Source of the DNA: Propionibacteriales bacterium
Lineage (GTDB): Bacteria > Actinomycetota > Actinomycetes > Propionibacteriales > Nocardioidaceae
Assembly: GCA_009377795.1 (NCBI GenBank)
Contig: WHTJ01000001.1
Span: 62,001 to 126,000 of the forward strand
Direction: 5' to 3'
DNA: 64,000 nucleotides
In this document: in pieces, positions 43,819 to 52,919 of the stretch
How the letters are laid out: every line of letters starts with the position of its first letter
Numbering within the stretch: position 1 is the stretch's first letter
Notes under the pieces: generated by a model
The model's input: only the letters and a program-made list of their open reading frames with translations
Databases searched by the model: none
What the model was told of the DNA's origin: nothing
Position numbers and translations under genes: made by a program

Positions 43819-45075
43819 TCAGACGGAGCGGAAGGCCAGCGCGACGTTGTGGCCGCCGAACCCGAACGAGTTGTTGAGGGCACCGAGGGTGCCGTCGGGC
43901 AGCTTGCGGGGCTCGGTCGCGATGTCGAGGGTGACCTGTTCGTCGAGGTTGTCGATGTTGATGGTGGGCGGCACGATCCGGTGGTACAGCGCGAGGATCG
44001 TGGCGACCGACTCGATCGCCCCGGCCGCGCCGAGCATGTGTCCGGTCATCGACTTGGTCGAGGTGAGTACGACGTCCCCGGCCGCCTCGCCGAGCGCGGT
44101 GTTGATCGCCAGGGCCTCGGCCACGTCGCCCTGCGGGGTCGAGGTGGCGTGCGCGTTGATGTGCTGGATGTCGCCGGTCGACAGCCCGGCCTCGGCGAGC
44201 GCCCGGCGCATCGCGCGGGTGGCGCCCATACCGGCGGGGTCCGGCTGGGCGATGTCGTGCGAGTCGGCGGTGACGCCGGCTCCGGCGGCCTCGGCGTACA
44301 CCTTCGCGCCCCGCTTCTCGGCATGCTCGGCGGACTCGAGTACGACCACCGCCGCGCCCTCGCCGAGCACGAACCCGTCGCGGTCGCGGTCCCACGGCCG
44401 GGACGCCCGCCCCGGCTCGTCGTTCCGCTTCGACAGCGCCATCATCTGAGCGAACGCGGCCATGGGAAGGGGGTGTACGGCGGCCTCGGTGCCACCGGCC
44501 ACCACGACGTCGGCCCGGCCGAGCCGGATCATGTCGATGCCGTGCGCGATCGCCTCGTTTCCGGAGGCGCACGCCGAGACCGGGGTGTGCACGCCGGACT
44601 TCGCCCCGAGGGCCAGACTGACCGCGGCCGCCGGCCCGTTCGGCATCAGCATCGGCACCGCCAGCGGGGACACCCGGCGCGGACCCTTCTGCACCAGCGC
44701 GTCGTAGTTGGCCAGCAGGGTGATGACGCCGCCGATGCCGGAGGCGATCGCGACGCCCAGCCGCTCACTGAGCGGATCGTTCCCAGCCTCGACGTCCGTG
44801 CCGGCCAGTCCGCAGTCGGCCCAGGCCTCGAGCGCCGCCACCATGGCGAACTGGCCGGTGCGGTCCAGCCGCCGGGCCTTCACCCGTTCGAGGATCTCGG
44901 TGGGTTCGACGGCCGCCAGGCCCGCGATGCGTACGCTCAGCTGCTCCGCCCAGTCCTCGGTCAGGGCGGAGACCCCCGGCGTACCCGCAAGCATCGCGTC
45001 CCACGTCGACGGCACGTCTCCGCCGAGTGGGCTGGTGGCGCCGAGCCCGGTCACGACAACATGTGGTTTGCTCAT
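43819..45075 (-). CDS. fabF: Beta-ketoacyl-ACP synthase II
   Basis: A 418-residue condensing enzyme that extends acyl chains with malonyl-ACP. The nucleophilic Cys is in TPVSACASGNEAIA, and the two His are in INAHATSTPQGD and STKSMTGHMLGAAGA; PPTINIDNLD and NNSFGFGGHNV complete the family set. GGAG precedes the ATG at 45075. Part of the fasR-fabD-fabH-acpP-fabF-accD run. Confidence 0.97.
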   Translation of the reverse strand: MSKPHVVVTGLGATSPLGGDVPSTWDAMLAGTPGVSALTEDWAEQLSVRIAGLAAVEPTEILERVKARRLDRTGQFAMVAALEAWADCGLAGTDVEAGNDPLSERLGVAIASGIGGVITLLANYDALVQKGPRRVSPLAVPMLMPNGPAAAVSLALGAKSGVHTPVSACASGNEAIAHGIDMIRLGRADVVVAGGTEAAVHPLPMAAFAQMMALSKRNDEPGRASRPWDRDRDGFVLGEGAAVVVLESAEHAEKRGAKVYAEAAGAGVTADSHDIAQPDPAGMGATRAMRRALAEAGLSTGDIQHINAHATSTPQGDVAEALAINTALGEAAGDVVLTSTKSMTGHMLGAAGAIESVATILALYHRIVPPTINIDNLDEQVTLDIATEPRKLPDGTLGALNNSFGFGGHNVALAFRSV

Positions 45076-45177
45076 CTGTGGCGTCTCCTTCCTCCGGGTT
45101 CATCGCGTCCGGCGAGTGCGGCCGGCGGTCACGCATCCGCGGGACGCGACGAGAGAGCGGTATGGCGCGACGGTCGG

Positions 45178-45423
45178 TCAGGAGCCGGACCGCTCGATGT
45201 AGGCCACGGCGTCGCCGACCGTCTTGAGGTTCTTGACCTCCTCGTCGGGGATCTTGACGCTGAACTTCTCCTCGGCCGCCACCACCACCTCGACCATCGA
45301 CAGCGAGTCGACGTCCAGGTCATCGGTGAACGACTTGTCGAGCTGGACGTCGTCGGCCGGGATACCGGCAACCTCGTTGACGATCTCGGCGAGGCTGGAA
45401 CGGATCTCCTCGGTGCTTGCCAT
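45178..45423 (-). CDS. acpP: Acyl carrier protein
   Basis: An 81-residue protein carrying the growing acyl chain on a phosphopantetheine attached to the Ser in DLDVDSLSMVEVV. It has the usual helical pattern MASTEEIRSSLAEIVNEVAG ... FSVKIPDEEVKNLKTVGDAVAYIE. AGGAGAG precedes the ATG. Lies between fabH and fabF, with the palindromic repeat in the fabH-acpP gap. Confidence 0.97.
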   Translation of the reverse strand: MASTEEIRSSLAEIVNEVAGIPADDVQLDKSFTDDLDVDSLSMVEVVVAAEEKFSVKIPDEEVKNLKTVGDAVAYIERSGS

Positions 45424-45460
45424 GTGCTGCTCTCCTTTTGTTTGGGTTGGGCTTACTTTT

Positions 45461-45521
45461 TCGCGCCGAGATTGCACATCTGGTCGATCCGAGATCGACC
45501 AGATGTGCAATCTCGGCGCGA
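45461..45521. repeat. Interspersed palindromic repeat, complete hairpin form
   Basis: Left arm 45461-45483 and right arm 45499-45521 each read TCGCGCCGAGATTGC, then ACA, then TCTGG. Pairing extends inward (TCGATC/GATCGA) to give a 29-base perfect stem with a 3-base loop (CGA). It lies in the 106-base gap between fabH and acpP, so it would form in the operon mRNA and could attenuate or stabilise the downstream genes. Confidence 0.92.
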
Positions 45522-45529
45522 GGGGGTGC

Positions 45530-46534
45530 TCATGGGATCTTGACCACCTGCGCGGCGTACGTGAGACCCGCGCCGAAGGCGATCAACAGTGCGGTGTCAC
45601 CCGAACGGCTCTCGCCGTCGACGAGCAACCGGTCCATCGCCAGCGGGATGGACGCCGCCGACGTGTTGCCTTGGTACGCGATGTCGCGGGCGATCGCCAC
45701 GTGGTCGGACAGCCGTAACGTCCGGGCCATCGCGTCGACGATGCGCATGTTGGCTTGGTGCGGGATGAACGCCCGTAGCTCGTCCGGCGTGATCCCCGCG
45801 ACGTCGAGCGCCTCGCGGCCGACCTTCGCCATCGCGAACGACGCCCACCGGAACACCGGGTTGCCGTCCATGCGAAGGTGCGGCATGAAGGCGCGCTCGG
45901 CCTGCACGACGTCCCGCCAGTCCTCCTTCTGCGCGATCAGGTCGAACTTCTCGCCGTCCGACCCCCACACGACCGGCCCGATGCCCGGCTCGTCGGTGGG
46001 CCCGACCACCACCGCGCCGGCCCCGTCGGCGAACAGGAACGCGGTCGTCCGGTCGTGTGGGTCGGTGATGTCGGAGAGCCGTTCGACGCCGATCACGAGG
46101 ACGTACTTCGCCGTACCCGCGCGGACCATGTCGGAGGCGAGTCCGACCCCGTAACAGAAGCCCGCGCACGCCGCGGATATGTCGAAGGCCGCGGCAGGGA
46201 ATGCACCGAGCTCGGTGGCCACCAGTGGAGCCGCGGCCGGTGTCTGCAGCATGTGGGTCACGGTGGCGACGAGCACGCAGCCGATCTGCTGCGGCGCGAC
46301 GCCCGCATGATCGAGCGCCTCCTTCGCGGACGCGACCGCCATCGACACCACGGTCTCGCCCTCGTCGGCCCAGCGGCGCTCGATGATGCCGGACCGGGTG
46401 CGGATCCACTCGTCGGTGGAGTCGATGTTCTCGCAGATCTCGGCGTTCGTGATCCGCCGGCTCGGCCGGTAGACGCCGAGGCCCAGCAGCCCGGTGTGTG
46501 CGGCTCCGGTCGCCTGCTGGATGGCCGTCGTCAT
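45530..46534 (-). CDS. fabH: Beta-ketoacyl-ACP synthase III
   Basis: A 334-residue initiator of fatty acid synthesis, condensing an acyl-CoA with malonyl-ACP. The triad is visible: Cys in ISAACAGFCYG, His in FIPHQANMRIVDA and Asn in AYQGNTSAASIP. The ATG at 46534 overlaps the fabD TGA (ATGA). In actinobacteria FabH often starts branched chains, but the sequence alone does not prove this. Confidence 0.96.
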   Translation of the reverse strand: MTTAIQQATGAAHTGLLGLGVYRPSRRITNAEICENIDSTDEWIRTRSGIIERRWADEGETVVSMAVASAKEALDHAGVAPQQIGCVLVATVTHMLQTPAAAPLVATELGAFPAAAFDISAACAGFCYGVGLASDMVRAGTAKYVLVIGVERLSDITDPHDRTTAFLFADGAGAVVVGPTDEPGIGPVVWGSDGEKFDLIAQKEDWRDVVQAERAFMPHLRMDGNPVFRWASFAMAKVGREALDVAGITPDELRAFIPHQANMRIVDAMARTLRLSDHVAIARDIAYQGNTSAASIPLAMDRLLVDGESRSGDTALLIAFGAGLTYAAQVVKIP

Positions 46535-47715
46535 AGCTGTGCCTCCGGATGCAGTCGGACGATGGGTTGTCCCGGTGACACCAGGTCGCCGTCCTCCACG
46601 AGCCATTCGACGATGCTCCCGCCGTGCGGTGCGACCACGGGGAGCGAGTCGCGGAGGCTGTGTACGGCGCCGACCGCCGTCCCCGGCCGCAGCATGGAGC
46701 CGGGCTCGTGGCCGCCGGTGGCGTGAAACGTGCCCTTGGCCGGCGACACCAGCAGCCGCCAGGTGGGCGCGGTGTCCAGCAGGGAGGCGGTGCCGTGCTT
46801 GTCCACGAACTCGCGTGCGTCGTCGAGCTGGTCAGGGGTCTTGAGGGCGAACGTCTCGACGTCCGGCATGGCCCGGCGGGCGATGCCGGTGAGGGTTCCG
46901 GCGGGAGGCATCTCCAGCATTCCGGTCACGCCCAGGTCGGTCATGGTCTGCATGCACACGTCCCAGCGGACCGGGCTGCTGACCTGCCCGACCAGACGGC
47001 TCAGCACCTCGCGGCCGTCGTGTACGACCTGGCCGTCGCGGTTGCTGATCATGGCCGTCCGCGGGTCGTGCGTGGAGATCGCCCGGGCGTACGTCGCGAG
47101 CGTCTCCACCGCGCTCTGCATGTGCTCGGTGTGGAAGGCGCCGGCGACCTGAAGGGGACGCAGTCTCGCCTTCTCCGGCGGGTCCGCGTCGAGGGCGGCC
47201 AGCTGTTCCATGGTCCCGGCCGCGACCACCTGACCGGGGCCGTTTTCGTTGGCGGGGGTGAGGCCGTGGTCGGCGAGCTTGGCGAGTACGGCGTCGCGGT
47301 CACCGCCGAGTACGGCGGTCATGCCGGTCGGCGTACGTTCCGCCGCCTCCGCCATCGCCCGGCCGCGCTCGCGGACGAAGACCATCGCCTGCTCGGCGCT
47401 CATCACCCGGGCCCCGGCGGCGGCCGTGATCTCGCCGACGCTGTGCCCGGCGACGGCCCCGACCCGCCCGAACGCGTCGGCGGGGTGCGGGAACACGGCG
47501 AGCGCCGCGACCAGCCCGGACGCGACCAGCAGTGGCTGGGCGACCGCGGTGTCGCGGATCGTCTCCGCGTCCGCCTTGGTCCCGTAGTGCTCGAGGTCGA
47601 GACCCGAGACCGCCGACAGCCAGCGGAGCCGGTCGGCGAATGCGGGGTCCTCGACCCACGGTGCGAGGAATCCGGGGGTCTGAGCCCCTTGTCCGGGGGC
47701 GACGATGACGAGCAC
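46531..47715 (-). CDS. fabD: Malonyl-CoA:ACP transacylase fused to a lipoyl-like domain
   Basis: The first 300 residues are FabD: VIVAPGQGAQTPGF, the nucleophile GHSVGEITAAAGA, and the His in VAGAFHTEHMQ. The C-terminal 80 or so residues (WRLLVSPAKGTFHATGGHEPGSMLRPGTAVGAVHSLRDSLPVVAPHGGSIVEWLVEDGDLVSPGQPIVRL, quoted in the fragments VGAVHSLRDSLPVVAPHGG and VEDGDLVSPGQPIVRL) have the two-hairpin pattern of a biotinyl/lipoyl barrel. The MKM or DKA attachment lysine is not present at the expected turn. Ordinary FabD is about 310 residues; this is 394. It heads the fabD-fabH-acpP-fabF-accD run directly downstream of FasR. Confidence 0.93.
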   Translation of the reverse strand: MLVIVAPGQGAQTPGFLAPWVEDPAFADRLRWLSAVSGLDLEHYGTKADAETIRDTAVAQPLLVASGLVAALAVFPHPADAFGRVGAVAGHSVGEITAAAGARVMSAEQAMVFVRERGRAMAEAAERTPTGMTAVLGGDRDAVLAKLADHGLTPANENGPGQVVAAGTMEQLAALDADPPEKARLRPLQVAGAFHTEHMQSAVETLATYARAISTHDPRTAMISNRDGQVVHDGREVLSRLVGQVSSPVRWDVCMQTMTDLGVTGMLEMPPAGTLTGIARRAMPDVETFALKTPDQLDDAREFVDKHGTASLLDTAPTWRLLVSPAKGTFHATGGHEPGSMLRPGTAVGAVHSLRDSLPVVAPHGGSIVEWLVEDGDLVSPGQPIVRLHPEAQL

Positions 47716-47784
47716 GGGGTCAACGATGCCCTGCGTGCGGCGCGGATCCGGTGCTCGCGCGAGACGAAATTCGGTGGCGTGTCA

Positions 47785-47801
47785 TTGTAGGAACCCTACA
47801 A
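47785..47801. promoter_or_regulatory. Inverted repeat before fabD, candidate FasR operator
   Basis: TTGTAGG-AAC-CCTACAA is a perfect 7-base inverted repeat with a 3-base spacer. It overlaps the stop codon of the fasR gene and lies 70 bases before the fabD ATG. FasR in Streptomyces activates the fabD operon, so this is a natural candidate for its site; the assignment is inference. Confidence 0.45.
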
Positions 47802-48986
47802 ACCCGGTTGCGTCGAGGTTTCGGGGGCCAGCAGCCGGCCGAGCGTCAGCGCGAGTCGCAGGGTGTAGGCCTCCCGCGGGTCGCCGGCGGTGAGCCCGGT
47901 CAGCTCGGTCGCCCGGCGCAGCCGGTACCGGACGGTATTCGCGTGCACGTAGAGCCGGCGCGCCGTGGCCTCGGTCGAGCACCCCGTCTCGAGGAAGACC
48001 GCGACCGTGTCGACAATGCTCGGACCACCGGAAACCAGCGGAGAATAGACATCGGTGACGAGTTGGCGCCTGGCGTGGCCGTCGCCGGACAGTGCGCGCT
48101 CGGGGAGCAGATCCTCACTGGACACCGGACGCGGCGCGCCCGGCCACCCGGCGGCCGCGCGGAGTCCGGCGACCGCCGCCCGGGCGGACACCTTGGCGGC
48201 CGGCAGGTCCTGGACCACCGGCCCCACGACCACCGGGCCGTCGCCGAAGAATTCCACGATGTGAGAGGACGCCTTGTCGGGATCGTCCACACCACCGAGC
48301 ACGACGACCAGCCGGTCGCCTTGTACGGCGCACAACGCGTCGAGCTGGTGCTGCCCCGCGCGATGCCGGATCGCGTCCACCTCGGACGGCATGGCGCGCG
48401 GTGCGTCGCCGTCCGGCGTACGCCCGAGGACGACCACCACGCGGCGGTCGGACCGCCATCCCAGGGCCGCCGCGCGGGAGCGCACCGCCTCGTCGGCCTC
48501 GCCGCGGAGAACGGAGTCGACGACCAGGGCCTCGAGCCGGGCGTCCCACGCACCGCGGATCTCGGCCGCGCGCGCATAGACCTCGGCCGCGCCGAACGCC
48601 ACCTCGCGGGCGTAGCGGGTCACGGCCTCCTGGACGGTCGGGAGGTCCTTGTCGTCGACGATGCCCTCGATCTCGTCCTCGACGGCGTCGATCGCGGTGC
48701 GCACCAGCTCGACGGTCTGCTGCAACGTGATGACCCGGGTCAGCTCCTGCGGCGCCGTGCCGAACACGTCGGCGGTCACCGCGCTGTGCTGCTCGGGGTC
48801 CTTGAACCAGTTGATGAACGCCGTCACGGCGCTCTGCACGATCAGGCCGATCCAGGAGCGGTCCTCGGCGCTGAGCTGGCGGAACCACGGCAGGTCGCGG
48901 TTCATCCGGGCGAGCGCCGCGTGGGTCAGGGTGCCGACCGACTTCTCCAGGCGGCGTACGGCGTTCGCTCGCGCGCGGGTGCCCAT
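47796..48986 (-). CDS. fasR: PucR-family transcriptional regulator, FasR-like
   Basis: A 396-residue regulator. The C-terminus has the PucR HTH: TVAVFLETGCSTEATARRLYVHANTVRYRLRRATELTGL. The central region (LEALVVDSVLRGEADEAVRSRAAALGWRSDRRVVVVLG) is the GGDEF-like/CdaR middle domain, and the N-terminus (WFRQLSAEDRSWIGLIVQSAVTAFINWF) is the lipid-responsive-type helical domain found in FasR. Located immediately upstream of fabD on the same strand, as in Streptomyces, it is expected to activate the fatty acid genes. The symbol rests on synteny. Confidence 0.88.
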   Translation of the reverse strand: MGTRARANAVRRLEKSVGTLTHAALARMNRDLPWFRQLSAEDRSWIGLIVQSAVTAFINWFKDPEQHSAVTADVFGTAPQELTRVITLQQTVELVRTAIDAVEDEIEGIVDDKDLPTVQEAVTRYAREVAFGAAEVYARAAEIRGAWDARLEALVVDSVLRGEADEAVRSRAAALGWRSDRRVVVVLGRTPDGDAPRAMPSEVDAIRHRAGQHQLDALCAVQGDRLVVVLGGVDDPDKASSHIVEFFGDGPVVVGPVVQDLPAAKVSARAAVAGLRAAAGWPGAPRPVSSEDLLPERALSGDGHARRQLVTDVYSPLVSGGPSIVDTVAVFLETGCSTEATARRLYVHANTVRYRLRRATELTGLTAGDPREAYTLRLALTLGRLLAPETSTQPGL

Positions 48987-49043
48987 GTCACGAGCGTAGT
49001 TCGACGCGACGACCGGGCCCCGTCGCGGTCCGGGTGAACCGCC

Positions 49044-50573
49044 TCAGCGGAAGGCGCCGTACTCCCTGAGCACCCGGATCGCCTGCGGCGATCCGCTGAA
49101 GGCACGGCGTACGTCGGCGGGGGTCGCGACACTGTGCGCGTTCCGCCGGATATACCTCCGAATCAGCCTGTTGAACACGCCAGGCCCGGCGGCCCGCCGG
49201 GCCTGGAACAGCATGGCGGCGCCCTGCTCGTAGACGCCCCAGGCGTACTCGTCGCGCGTGTCCGGCTGCGCGTACCACTGCAGCGAGCGGCCGACCTCGT
49301 CCTCGGCCGCGTCGAGCCCGGCGAGCGGTGGTGGCCGCGTCTCATTGACCGTGTAGTCCGCCCAGCTGGTGAACGACTCGTCCAGCCACGGGTTGACCCC
49401 CTGGTTGTTGCCGACCAACCCGTAGAACCACATGTGCGCGACCTCGTGCGCCACCAGCTTGTCGTAGATCCGGTGATTGGTCGTGAAGTCGCCGTACTGG
49501 ATCGCGCCCGGGAACTCGATCCCGGTTGGGCAGTCCGGGAGTACCGACACCCACAGGTCGCGGTACGGGAACGGGCCGAGCAGGGCTTGGAGCCTCTTGA
49601 TCGCCCGGATGTTGCGGTCGGCCCACACACCGAGCCGGGTCTTGAGTCCGCGCGGCCCACCGACGTGCACTCTTACCCCGTCAAGCCTGCGGGTCACGGT
49701 GTTGAGGACGCCGGCGGTCACCGCGACGTCTCGCACCGACTCCGCGGTGAACGTCTCGACCGCGGTGCCCTGGGTGGGCCCGGCTTCGCGTCCCCGGTGC
49801 CGTCCGGTGCCGAGTACGGCGTACTTCCTCGGGACGACAACCCGGAGGGAGTCCAGCCGGAACTCCTCGCTGGTGGTCATCTCACCGATCTGGTCGACCA
49901 CCGGGTTCTCCGCCCAGCCTGGTCCGCGTTCCCACGCCAGCAACGGAAACGCCGTCGCCAGCCAGACGAGGTCCTTGCTGTAGCCGACGCGTTCCGGCGT
50001 CGATCTCCCCAGCGTGAGCTTGAACCTCAGGTCCACGGTCACCCGGTCGCCCTGGCCGAGGCACGACGGCAACGGGAAACGGGCGAGCGAGCCCTGCGTG
50101 GCGGGCGAGCCGAGCGCCTCGAACTCCGGATCCACCCGGCGGCCGTCCACCCGGGCTCCGGTGATCGTCGACTCGTTGCCCAACCGGACCGTCTCGGGCT
50201 TGTTCGTCCATTGACGGAACACGACCTCGCAGATGCGTCGGTCCGGCCGGAAGACCACGGTCTCCGACCCGGTCACCGTGCCGGGGTCACCCGACAGGTC
50301 GAAGGTCAGGTCGACCACCGGACGCTCGGTCCACAGCCGGTTCGCGAACACCGTCGATGGTCCCGGATCGGGCCCGGCCCTGGGCTGTGCACCGCCGGTC
50401 GGGTCGTCGTCCGGCCGGGCCGGGCGCTCCCGGTCGCCGGCCGCGGCCTCGTCAGCGGGGTCACCGGAGCCACCGGACTCGTCGAACGCACCGGACTCGC
50501 CGGAGCAGGCACCGAGCACGAGGACGAGCGCGGCGGCGGCGGTCACGGCACGATGCCGGTGAGTGCGCGGCAC
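49044..50573 (-). CDS. Lipoprotein M1-family metallopeptidase
   Basis: A 509-residue secreted zinc aminopeptidase-like protein. GTG 50573 begins a lipoprotein signal (HRAVTAAAALVLVLGACSG), then an acidic/Pro-rich linker. The M1 catalytic core is intact: HEVAH (zinc ligands plus the Glu base) followed 18 residues later by the third ligand in NPWLDESFTSW. A GIEFPGAIQYG motif is close to the GAMEN exopeptidase sequence but altered (FPGAI), so N-terminal specificity may differ. It appears to act at the cell surface. Confidence 0.9.
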   Translation of the reverse strand: MPRTHRHRAVTAAAALVLVLGACSGESGAFDESGGSGDPADEAAAGDRERPARPDDDPTGGAQPRAGPDPGPSTVFANRLWTERPVVDLTFDLSGDPGTVTGSETVVFRPDRRICEVVFRQWTNKPETVRLGNESTITGARVDGRRVDPEFEALGSPATQGSLARFPLPSCLGQGDRVTVDLRFKLTLGRSTPERVGYSKDLVWLATAFPLLAWERGPGWAENPVVDQIGEMTTSEEFRLDSLRVVVPRKYAVLGTGRHRGREAGPTQGTAVETFTAESVRDVAVTAGVLNTVTRRLDGVRVHVGGPRGLKTRLGVWADRNIRAIKRLQALLGPFPYRDLWVSVLPDCPTGIEFPGAIQYGDFTTNHRIYDKLVAHEVAHMWFYGLVGNNQGVNPWLDESFTSWADYTVNETRPPPLAGLDAAEDEVGRSLQWYAQPDTRDEYAWGVYEQGAAMLFQARRAAGPGVFNRLIRRYIRRNAHSVATPADVRRAFSGSPQAIRVLREYGAFR

Positions 50574-50617
50574 CGTAGCAGTCTGCTGGTCCGGAGGGGG
50601 GTTGGCAAGATAGTCCC

Positions 50618-51631
50618 GTGGATCCCGAAGCGGCCCTGAAGCAGATCGCGTTCTGGCTCGAACGCGAGCGCGCACCCACGCACCGGGTCCGGGCGTTCCG
50701 CAAGGCGGCTTGGACGCTCGCGGAGTGTGCGGACGGCGAGATCGAGCGGCGGGTTCGCGAGGACACCCTGACCGAGCTGCCGGGCGTGGGCAAGACGACC
50801 GCCCAGGTCGTACGGGAGGCGATCTCGGGCGAGCTGCCGGCGTACCTCACCAAGTTGCGCGACCGGGCGCCCGAGCGGCTCGCCGAGGGCGGCGAGGAGC
50901 TGCGGGCGGCGCTGCGCGGTGACCTGCACATGCACTCCGACTGGTCCGACGGCGGCAGCCCGATCCGGGAGATGGCCGAGACCGCGATCGCGCTCGGTCA
51001 CGAGTACATGGTGCTGACCGACCACAGTCCGAGACTGACGGTCGCCAACGGGCTCTCCGTGGAACGGTTGCGCGAGCAGCTCGACGTCGTACGCCGGCTG
51101 AACGACGAGCTGTCCCCGTTCCGGATCCTGACCGGGATCGAGGTCGACATCCTCGAGGACGGGAGGCTCGACCAGGAGCCGGAGATGCTCGACGCGCTCG
51201 ACGTCGTGGTCGCGAGCGTGCACTCCAAGCTCCGGATGGACCGCGAGGAGATGACCCTGCGGATGGTCGCGGCGATCGCCAATCCGCGCATGGACGTCCT
51301 CGGTCATTGCACGGGCCGCCTGGTGACCGGAGAGCGCGGAACCCGCCCGGAGTCCGACTTCGACGCCGAGGTGGTGTTCGAGGCCTGCCGCCGGTTCGGC
51401 GTGGCGGTCGAGATCAACTCCCGGCCGGAGCGGAGCGACCCGCCGACCCGGCTGATGCGGCTGGCCCACGAGACGGGCTGCAGGTTCAGCATCGACACCG
51501 ACGCACACGCACCGGGGCAGCTGGACTTCCTCGACTACGGCTGTGCGCGGGCCGCGGAGGTGGGGATCGGCGCGGACCGGGTGATCAACACGTTGCCGGC
51601 CGATGAACTCCTGGCGGTAGTCGCTCAGTAG
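50618..51631 (+). CDS. PHP-domain phosphoesterase with HhH region
   Basis: A 337-residue protein. Residues 1-95 contain a helix-hairpin-helix like the start of DNA polymerase X (LTELPGVGKTTAQVVREAISGELP). Residues about 105-337 are a PHP metal-dependent phosphoesterase: DLHMHSDWSDGGSP, VLTDHSPRL, ILTGIEVDIL, VVASVHSKLRMD, DVLGHCTGRLV, INSRPERSDPP and DTDAHAP. This is the C-terminal PolX-type module without the polymerase, so a role in DNA repair or as a nucleotide phosphatase is likely. GTG start at 50618. Confidence 0.9.
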   Translation: MDPEAALKQIAFWLERERAPTHRVRAFRKAAWTLAECADGEIERRVREDTLTELPGVGKTTAQVVREAISGELPAYLTKLRDRAPERLAEGGEELRAALRGDLHMHSDWSDGGSPIREMAETAIALGHEYMVLTDHSPRLTVANGLSVERLREQLDVVRRLNDELSPFRILTGIEVDILEDGRLDQEPEMLDALDVVVASVHSKLRMDREEMTLRMVAAIANPRMDVLGHCTGRLVTGERGTRPESDFDAEVVFEACRRFGVAVEINSRPERSDPPTRLMRLAHETGCRFSIDTDAHAPGQLDFLDYGCARAAEVGIGADRVINTLPADELLAVVAQ

Positions 51632-51650
51632 AGCTCAGCACCGCCCACAC

Positions 51651-52919
51651 TCACGCACCACCGGTCACGTTCAGGGGCGGCGTACTACGCGAGGACGCCG
51701 CGGTGAGCCTGCGCGCCCTGGACAGCAGGTAGCCGCGCTCGGGCGTGGACAGGGTTCTCCGCGCGGCCCGCTGATAGGACTCACGAGCGGCGTCGGTCCG
51801 GCCGGCGCGCTCCTGAAGGTGGGCGCGGACCGACAGGAGTCGGTGATGGTCGTTCGGCAGCGAGTCGTCCGCCAGCCGGTCGACCAGCGCGAGCCCGGCC
51901 GCCGGACCGTGGACCATCGCCTCGGCGACGGCCCGGTTGAGCGTGACCACGGGGTTGGCGGTCGCCCGCTCGAGCAGCTTGTACAGGACGAGGATCTGCG
52001 GCCAGTCGGTCTCGTCGGTGCTGGGCGCCTCGGCGTGTAGCGCCGCGATCGAGGCTTGGAGCAGGTACGGCGTGGGCGGGTGTCCAGGTAGTGCACGCCG
52101 TACGATCTCGAGGCCGTCGCGGATGTCCGGCCGGTTCCACTTGCCGCGGTCCTGCTCGTCGAGCGGGATCATAGCCCCGGTTGAGGTGGTTCTGGCCGCG
52201 CGCCGGGCGTCCGTGAGAAGCATGAGTGCCAGGAGTCCCGCGGCCTCCCCGTGATCCGGGGCCTCGGCGTGCACCTGCCGGGCCAGCCGAATCGCCTCGC
52301 GGGTGAGGTCGGTGTCGTAGAGGGAGTCACCGGTCGTGGCCAGGTGGCCCTCGTTGAACATCAGGTAGAGCACGCTCAGCACGGGTTCGAGGCGGTCTTC
52401 CGGTGTGGCCGGTGAGGGGAAGGCGGCGCCGGCGGCCCGGATCCGTGCCTTGGCCCGCGTGATGCGCTGGGCGACGGTCGCCTCCGGGAGGAGGTACGCG
52501 CGGGCGATCTGTGCGGTGGTCAGGCCGGCGACCGCGCGAAGCGTCAGCGCCACCTGGCCCGAGGTGGTCAGGGCGGGATGGCAGCACAGCTTCAGGACCT
52601 CGAGGCTGTCGTCGCGGCCGTGTCGTGGCCGGTCGGCGAGCGGGTGGGCGAGCAGGGCCTGGGTCCGCTCGCGTTCGCGGCGACGGGTGTCGCTGCGGAT
52701 CCGGTCGATGAGCCGGCGGCGAGCGGTGGTCAACAGCCAGGCTCGCGGGTCCTCCGGGGTGCCTTCGGCCGGCCACTGTTCGTACGCCGCGAGGAGTGCC
52801 TCTTGCACGGCGTCCTCACAGACGTCGAACTGGCCCGTTCCGTACCGACGTAGAAGCGCACCGAGGACCTGCGGCGCGAAGGTGCGCAGCAGGTCCTCGG
52901 GAGCCTCGGGTCGGCTCAC
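51651..52919 (-). CDS. RNA polymerase ECF sigma factor with long C-terminal extension
   Basis: A 422-residue sigma factor of the SigJ/ECF42 type. The N-terminal sigma2 part is QFDVCEDAVQEALLAAYEQWP...RAWLLTTARRRLIDRIRSD; sigma4 is VAGLTTAQIARAYLLPEATVAQRITRAKARIR. The remaining 240 residues form a helical TPR-like extension typical of ECF42, which needs no anti-sigma factor. It overlaps the adjacent YCII gene (ATGA), its usual partner in this group. Target promoters unknown. Confidence 0.93.
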   Translation of the reverse strand: MSRPEAPEDLLRTFAPQVLGALLRRYGTGQFDVCEDAVQEALLAAYEQWPAEGTPEDPRAWLLTTARRRLIDRIRSDTRRRERERTQALLAHPLADRPRHGRDDSLEVLKLCCHPALTTSGQVALTLRAVAGLTTAQIARAYLLPEATVAQRITRAKARIRAAGAAFPSPATPEDRLEPVLSVLYLMFNEGHLATTGDSLYDTDLTREAIRLARQVHAEAPDHGEAAGLLALMLLTDARRAARTTSTGAMIPLDEQDRGKWNRPDIRDGLEIVRRALPGHPPTPYLLQASIAALHAEAPSTDETDWPQILVLYKLLERATANPVVTLNRAVAEAMVHGPAAGLALVDRLADDSLPNDHHRLLSVRAHLQERAGRTDAARESYQRAARRTLSTPERGYLLSRARRLTAASSRSTPPLNVTGGA

